Assembly (NCBI GenBank): GCA_964572745.1
Contig: CAZNFT010000001.1
Span: 95,760 to 159,759 of the forward strand
Direction: 5' to 3'
DNA: 64,000 nucleotides
Source of the DNA: M50B103 sp041667565
GTDB lineage: Bacteria > Fidelibacterota > Fidelibacteria > Fidelibacterales > Fidelibacteraceae
Made by a program: the position numbers and the translations under genes. Under the pieces are notes generated by a model. It did no database searches. It was not told the origin of the DNA and saw nothing but the letters and a program-made list of their open reading frames with translations. Below are positions 61,777 through 64,000 of this stretch, piece after piece. Each line of letters starts with the position of its first letter. The stretch's first letter is position 1.

Positions 61777-62292
61777 ATGATCATTACACCAAAATCAAAA
61801 TTATTACATGTCTTAGATGAATTCCCTCAGCTTGAAGATAAGTTGATAGAATTTATCCCGGCATTCAAAGAACTCAAGAATCCACTCTTGAGAAAAACAA
61901 TCGCCAAAATCGCTACCATGCAACAAGTGGCAGCTATTGGTAAAATAAATGTAGAGGAATTAATCAACATGTCACGTAAATTAGTCGGTCAAGATTGTAT
62001 TGAAAGTTCAGACAATTTTAAAGTAAATCGAAGTAAGCCGGAATGGTTTACAGGAAAAGTTGACGAAAGCTTTGATGCTCGTGAGATGTTAGCTCGTGGT
62101 GAACATCCCATCAATCAGGTGCTTAGTGATCTAAATGAACTTGCTTCCGGAAAAACCTATGAGTTGATCTCAAGTTTTCTTCCTGTTCCTCTGATTGAAA
62201 AAGGTACTAGTCTTGGCTTTGAGCATTATGTTATCGAAGAAAATGATAGAGTAAAAATTTATTATCGGAAACCAGTGAGCAGTGATTGCTAA
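61777..62292 (+). CDS. DUF1858-DUF2249 protein
   Basis: A 171-residue protein. Residues 1-65 are DUF1858 (MIITPKSKLLHVLDEFPQL, PAFKELKNPLLRKTIAKIATMQ). Residues about 95-170 are DUF2249 (FDAREMLARGEHPINQVL, FLPVPLIEKGTSLGFEHYV). Both domains co-occur with hemerythrin-DUF438 proteins and hybrid-cluster proteins. It is nine bases downstream of the DUF438 gene. Biochemical activity unknown. Confidence 0.88.
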   Translation: MIITPKSKLLHVLDEFPQLEDKLIEFIPAFKELKNPLLRKTIAKIATMQQVAAIGKINVEELINMSRKLVGQDCIESSDNFKVNRSKPEWFTGKVDESFDAREMLARGEHPINQVLSDLNELASGKTYELISSFLPVPLIEKGTSLGFEHYVIEENDRVKIYYRKPVSSDC

Positions 62293-62322
62293 ATAGTAAA
62301 ATATCCTGATCAGTATAACTTT

Positions 62323-62370
62323 AAACAGACAAGAGACAGGGCATTGTTCTGTCTCTTGTCTGTTTTTGGA
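62323..62370. terminator. Strong bidirectional terminator
   Basis: AAACAGACAAGAGACAG (62323-62339) and its exact complement (62349-62365) form a 17-base stem with a 9-base loop, followed by T residues on the plus strand. Confidence 0.9.
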
Positions 62371-62461
62371 CGAAAATTATTTCTTCCCTCATTGTTTTTT
62401 CCGGAAGCTTGAAGTTTAAGTTCTATTTTGTCATGAAAGACATAAAAATAATAAATAAGTT

Positions 62462-63520
62462 TTATAGCCATTTTTTCTTCTTGAAAAAGCTCAACATTAA
62501 AATTGCAATAATAATTAGCACTCCCCAAAAAATAGGGTAGCTATACTTAAAGTGAAGTTCAGGAAAGTAATCAAAATTTGTCCCGTAAATACCTGCAATA
62601 AAAGTAAGAGGGATAAAAATTGCCGAGAAAATAGTTAAAACCTTCATGATTTCATTTAGACGATTATTGATGATCGTATTATAAATTCCCAGATAGTCAG
62701 AAAGCATATCCCGGTATGCATCGGTAATTTCCAGAGTTTGCGTCATATTATCCAGCAGATCCTTGATAAATGGCCGTGTACTATCAAAAATGAGTTCAGA
62801 GTCTAATCTTGAAAAAAGAGAAATACCTTCCTTTGCGGGTCTAAACGTTTTTTTAAGATAATTCATTTCTCTTTTATAATCGTTTATTTTTTCAAGAAGG
62901 GGTTTGTCGGGGTTTTTGCGGATTTTATCTTCCATTTCTTCAATTTCTTCACCTAATTGCTCAACAATCGTGGTGTAATTATCAACAACACAGTCAAGAA
63001 GGGAATAGGCAAGATAGTCTGTATCCAATTTTCTGATACGCCCTTGTGAATTTCTTATTCTATTTCGAACAACTTCAAAGATATCGCCGGGTTTTTCTTG
63101 AAAGCTGATGAGATAATTTTTTCCGATAATTAAGCTAAGCTGTTCACTATGAACGAGATTATCCGAACTATCAATTCTCATCATTTTTATAATAAAATAA
63201 AGATGTTTTGGGTACTCGGTTAATTTAGATCTTTGTCCTGTATTTGCAATATCCTCAATTGCCAGAGAGTGGATATCAAAATTTTTACCAATAGATTTTA
63301 GGACATTAACATCATGCAAGCCATTAATATTTATCCATGTGGTCAGATCATCTTTGATCTCTAATGGTTTTTTGATATCCTGATCATATTCATTAAGTGA
63401 GCTCTCATTATATTCTATCACACGAATGCTGGTTTTTTCAGTTTTTTGTCTGCCAATAAAAACAGGTTCACCGGGCATTTGTCCTATTGTTGCTTTTTTA
63501 TTCTTGATAAAGCGTGCCAT
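62462..63520 (-). CDS. corA: CorA-family divalent-cation channel with GTN signature
   Basis: A 352-residue CorA: a long cytoplasmic N-terminal funnel, then two membrane helices near the C-terminus (AIFIPLTFIAG and the last hydrophobic stretch before FKKKKWL). The YGMNF signature that forms the selectivity filter reads IYGTNFDYFPE here, so Met is replaced by Thr. TWININGLHDVNVLKS near residue 62 is typical. Transport of Mg2+ is likely but the GTN change may alter ion choice. The ribosome site AAGGAGG is ideal. Confidence 0.9.
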   Translation of the reverse strand: MARFIKNKKATIGQMPGEPVFIGRQKTEKTSIRVIEYNESSLNEYDQDIKKPLEIKDDLTTWININGLHDVNVLKSIGKNFDIHSLAIEDIANTGQRSKLTEYPKHLYFIIKMMRIDSSDNLVHSEQLSLIIGKNYLISFQEKPGDIFEVVRNRIRNSQGRIRKLDTDYLAYSLLDCVVDNYTTIVEQLGEEIEEMEDKIRKNPDKPLLEKINDYKREMNYLKKTFRPAKEGISLFSRLDSELIFDSTRPFIKDLLDNMTQTLEITDAYRDMLSDYLGIYNTIINNRLNEIMKVLTIFSAIFIPLTFIAGIYGTNFDYFPELHFKYSYPIFWGVLIIIAILMLSFFKKKKWL

Positions 63521-63626
63521 ATTGCGCCTCCTTAGATTCTAATAATATAAGCTATAATAAAAATTCCTCGTCACATTTGATATGAAAATCTTTTTTAATT
63601 TAACTAAAGCTGTTTTAGAAATAATT

Positions 63627-63654
63627 TTGAAACGGAAAGTAATTCGTTTATATT
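63627..63654 (+). promoter_or_regulatory. Candidate tRNA promoter
   Basis: TTGAAA (63627-63632) and TATATT (63649-63654) with 16-base spacing; predicted start near 63661, 33 bases before tRNA-Arg. Confidence 0.5.
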
Positions 63655-63693
63655 AATTCGCTTTTTGATAAAGATTTCTAAAGAATAATCTAT

Positions 63694-63770
63694 GCGCACG
63701 TAGCTCAGCTGGATAGAGCGTCGGATTCCGGTTCCGAAGGCCGAGGGTTCGAATCCTTCCGTGCGTACCA
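63694..63770 (+). tRNA. tRNA-Arg (anticodon CCG)
   Basis: A full cloverleaf: acceptor GCGCACG/CGTGCGT, D-arm GCTCAGCTGGATAGAGC, anticodon loop TTCCGGT with anticodon CCG, T-arm GAGGG-TTCGAAT-CCTTC, discriminator A and encoded CCA. It reads CGG codons. Confidence 0.97.
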
Positions 63771-63915
63771 AGTTCACCGCAGCTTGCTTAGGTGAACGCA
63801 GGCCGGCCGAAGCTTTCTTGTCATCCTTAGCCTTGGCGCAGGATAAAGCAAAAGCTGACAAAAGTTTTGATATTCCATTACTGATCCCTGATTTCTGATT
63901 TCTGGTCACTAATAC

Positions 63916-63988
63916 GCGCCATTAGCTCAATTGGTAGAGCACCGGACTCTTAATCCGTTGGTTCTAGGTTCAAGTCCTAGATGGCGTA
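63916..63988 (+). tRNA. tRNA-Lys (anticodon CTT)
   Basis: Acceptor GCGCCAT/ATGGCGT, D-arm GCTCAATTGGTAGAGC, anticodon loop CTCTTAA with anticodon CTT, T-arm CTAGG-TTCAAGT-CCTAG, discriminator A. The CCA is not encoded, unlike in the neighbouring tRNA-Arg. The outer anticodon-stem pair (C-T) is mismatched. Confidence 0.95.
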
Positions 63989-64000
63989 CTAATCACTCCC

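Noticed and set aside
63604..63909. 101-codon minus-strand frame over the tRNA region
   Set aside because: It is antisense to tRNA-Arg and encodes the GFEPSAFGTG-type string that tRNA antisense frames typically give. Not a gene.

Overview
The window looks like a chromosomal segment of an AT-rich, Gram-negative, probably anaerobic or fermentative bacterium of the FCB superphylum. The best pointers are a secreted M6 protease whose last residues form a FlgD-like/type IX secretion C-terminal sorting domain (QNYPNPFNP motif), lipoprotein and small outer-membrane-barrel genes, oxygen-sensitive chemistry (radical SAM, CGGC and hemerythrin proteins) and amino-acid fermentation genes. Candidatus Cloacimonadota or a relative would fit, but this is inference; no rRNA gene is present to settle it.

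Layout. 1-176: start of a VTC polyphosphate polymerase. 447-7667: histidine utilisation operon (hutH, hutU, a fused formiminotransferase-cyclodeaminase, hutI) interrupted by a foreign-looking gene. 7871-9764: envelope proteins. 10231-10425: 65-bp tandem repeat. 10440-13787 (minus): trpS, an NlpC/P60 peptidase and a fused polyprenol-kinase/DUF92 protein. 14003-21056: hybrid histidine kinase, then a tight MBL / DUF89 / CGGC / radical SAM operon, dtd and a stand-alone B12 domain. 21075-26329: radC, TPR protein, M24 peptidase, HAD phosphatase, PAP2 phosphatase, mutY. 26362-29342 (minus): ParB-like protein, cupin and umuDC. 29437-31297: a candidate structured RNA, DnaA boxes, the dnaA promoter and dnaA. 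31345-37496 (minus): bcp, a secreted alpha/beta hydrolase, an aminotransferase and the M6 protease. 37608-46281: gcvPB, a TGS-uridine kinase, the three-gene proton-translocating transhydrogenase and a C1B aminopeptidase. 46282-47558: gene-poor stretch with a decayed integrative element. 47559-53499: sulfate activation and sulfotransferase operon. 53761-55618 (minus): carbamate kinase and a LysE exporter. 55772-59432: FMN riboswitch and ribD-ribE-ribBA-ribH. 59864-62292: cupin, small membrane protein, DUF438-hemerythrin-PAS protein and DUF1858-DUF2249 protein under a palindromic operator. 62462-63520: corA. 63694-63988: tRNA-Arg(CCG) and tRNA-Lys(CTT).

How the genes work together. Histidine is degraded to glutamate, ammonia and methenyl-tetrahydrofolate. 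The sulfation operon makes PAPS, transfers its sulfate with a sulfotransferase and carries a PHP phosphatase of the type that removes the PAP by-product; no sulfite-forming reductase is seen. The rib operon is FMN-controlled. The hemerythrin cluster looks like a nitrosative or redox stress unit.

Most unusual items: a transhydrogenase beta subunit with two tandem nucleotide-binding domains III that both lack the usual NADP 2'-phosphate-binding Lys-Arg-Ser; a DUF2061-PHP fusion heading the PAPS/sulfotransferase operon; a possible structured RNA upstream of dnaA; an integrase relic between 14-bp direct repeats; and repeated 'stuttering word' sequences in many intergenic spacers.
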